From an uncultured Succinivibrio sp. (GTDB lineage Bacteria; Pseudomonadota; Gammaproteobacteria; Enterobacterales; Succinivibrionaceae), in assembly GCA_900770725.1 (NCBI GenBank), contig CAAGLL010000067.1:62001-126000 (forward strand): a stretch of 64,000 bases of DNA. The letters are read 5' to 3'. The translations under genes were made by a program, and so were the position numbers. Shown here piece after piece: positions 63,618 through 64,000 of this stretch. How positions within the stretch are numbered: position 1 is the first letter of the stretch; every line of letters starts with the position of its first letter. Below the pieces are notes generated by a model, which saw only the letters and a list, made by a program, of their open reading frames with translations, had not been told where the DNA came from and did no database searches.

Positions 63618-64000
63618 TCAGCCCCCGCGGCGGAAGCTGCGGCGCGGAGCACTCCTGCCGCCGTCGCCAAAGCTCCTGCGGCCAGTCCTGCGCTCAAAGC
63701 CCTCGCCCCGGGAGCTGCGGTCAAAGCCGCCCTCGCGGTAGCCCTCATGGCGCCTGCCCTCAGAGGAGAATCCCTGGCGCCTTCCATCTGAGTGGAAGCC
63801 CCCGCGCCTGTCATCGGAGCGGAAGTCGCCGCGGCTTGAGTCGCGGCCATAGCCGCTGTGGCCAAATCCATCATGGCGGGTGCTGCGGCCAAAGCCTGAG
63901 CCTGGACGGCGCCCTTCCTCATCGCGCGAAGGCCTCCTGCCAAAGGCGCCCTCGCCGATGCGGGAGAAGGATCTTTCATCGCCGCCGCGGGATGCGCCAT
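63618..64000 (-). CDS. 3' part of a gene for a Gly/Arg/Phe/Ser-rich tail (RNA helicase or pseudouridine synthase tail?)
   Basis: Partial: the gene continues past the right edge, so no start codon is in the window. The open frame whose stop is at 63618-63620 encodes 126 residues dominated by Gly, Arg, Ser, Asp and Phe, with repeats such as GRDSSRGDFRSDDRRGGF and an end SFRRGG. Such RGG-like tails occur at the C-terminus of DEAD-box RNA helicases (RhlE type) and of RluB-type pseudouridine synthases in this bacterial group. The other minus-strand frame here (63605-64000) is Ala-rich and is judged a shadow. Which enzyme it belongs to cannot be told. Confidence 0.7.
   Translation of the reverse strand, partial: GASRGGDERSFSRIGEGAFGRRPSRDEEGRRPGSGFGRSTRHDGFGHSGYGRDSSRGDFRSDDRRGGFHSDGRRQGFSSEGRRHEGYREGGFDRSSRGEGFERRTGRRSFGDGGRSAPRRSFRRGG

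Noticed and set aside
63605..64000. 131-codon Ala-rich minus-strand frame
   Set aside because: Composition is nonsense-like, and the overlapping frame ending at 63618 has an RGG-type tail of a known style.

Overview
The window is GC-rich chromosomal DNA from a Gram-negative bacterium. Gene content and protein style suggest a betaproteobacterium of the Burkholderiales, most likely a gut-associated Sutterellaceae relative: an E. coli-like RNase E, paired TamA/TamB, KDO (lipopolysaccharide) genes, adenylylatable GlnA, and many small secreted hydrolases. The lineage is inferred from overall resemblance, without any database search. There is no insertion sequence, CRISPR array, prophage or rRNA operon. 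One tRNA gene is present.

Layout. 0.7-9.6 kb: RNase E; a cyclic-nucleotide/CBS/DUF294 nucleotidyltransferase translationally linked to an epsilon-like exonuclease; SuhB; a UPF0149 protein; UvrB. 9.9-13.9 kb: two paralogous AAA-ATPase-like/PD-(D/E)XK proteins facing each other across tRNA-Asn. 14.1-18.9 kb: an AEC transporter, a secreted Cys-nucleophile alpha/beta hydrolase and a PiT phosphate transporter with a long cytoplasmic tail. 19-25.2 kb: an accessory cluster with flavodoxin, a LysR regulator, a broken LysR copy, and a divergent run of alpha/beta hydrolase, two carboxymuconolactone-decarboxylase/cupin fusions (one cytosolic, one secreted) and a second hydrolase. 25.3-33.1 kb: Lon-like protease, Hpt, TamB, TamA. 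33.4-48.3 kb: carAB, glnA, gltBD, a flavin reductase and gdhA, so nearly all of ammonia assimilation is together. 48.4-51.2 kb: kdsA-kdsD and an SDR dehydrogenase. 51.4-56.4 kb: dapB, GNAT, recN, nadK and a LacI-family regulator on the minus strand. 56.7-61.6 kb: the rimP-nusA-infB-rbfA operon. 61.8-63.5 kb: a TerC/CBS protein. At the right edge is the 3' end of a gene encoding an Arg/Gly-rich tail.

How the genes work together. carAB, glnA, gltBD and gdhA share glutamine and glutamate. KdsA and KdsD make the sugar that TamA/TamB-era outer-membrane biology depends on. rimP-nusA-infB-rbfA is the conserved transcription/translation operon, and SuhB is a known NusA partner elsewhere. The 19-25 kb cluster looks like one LysR-controlled unit acting on an unknown, partly periplasmic substrate.

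The most interesting unexplained items are the convergent AAA/nuclease pair around tRNA-Asn, the LysR-box-controlled hydrolase/CMD-cupin cluster with its decaying duplicate regulator, the DUF294-exonuclease pair, a terminator placed inside the rimP leader, and a recurring extended -10 promoter element (TGCTAGAnT), often preceded by a GC-rich palindrome.
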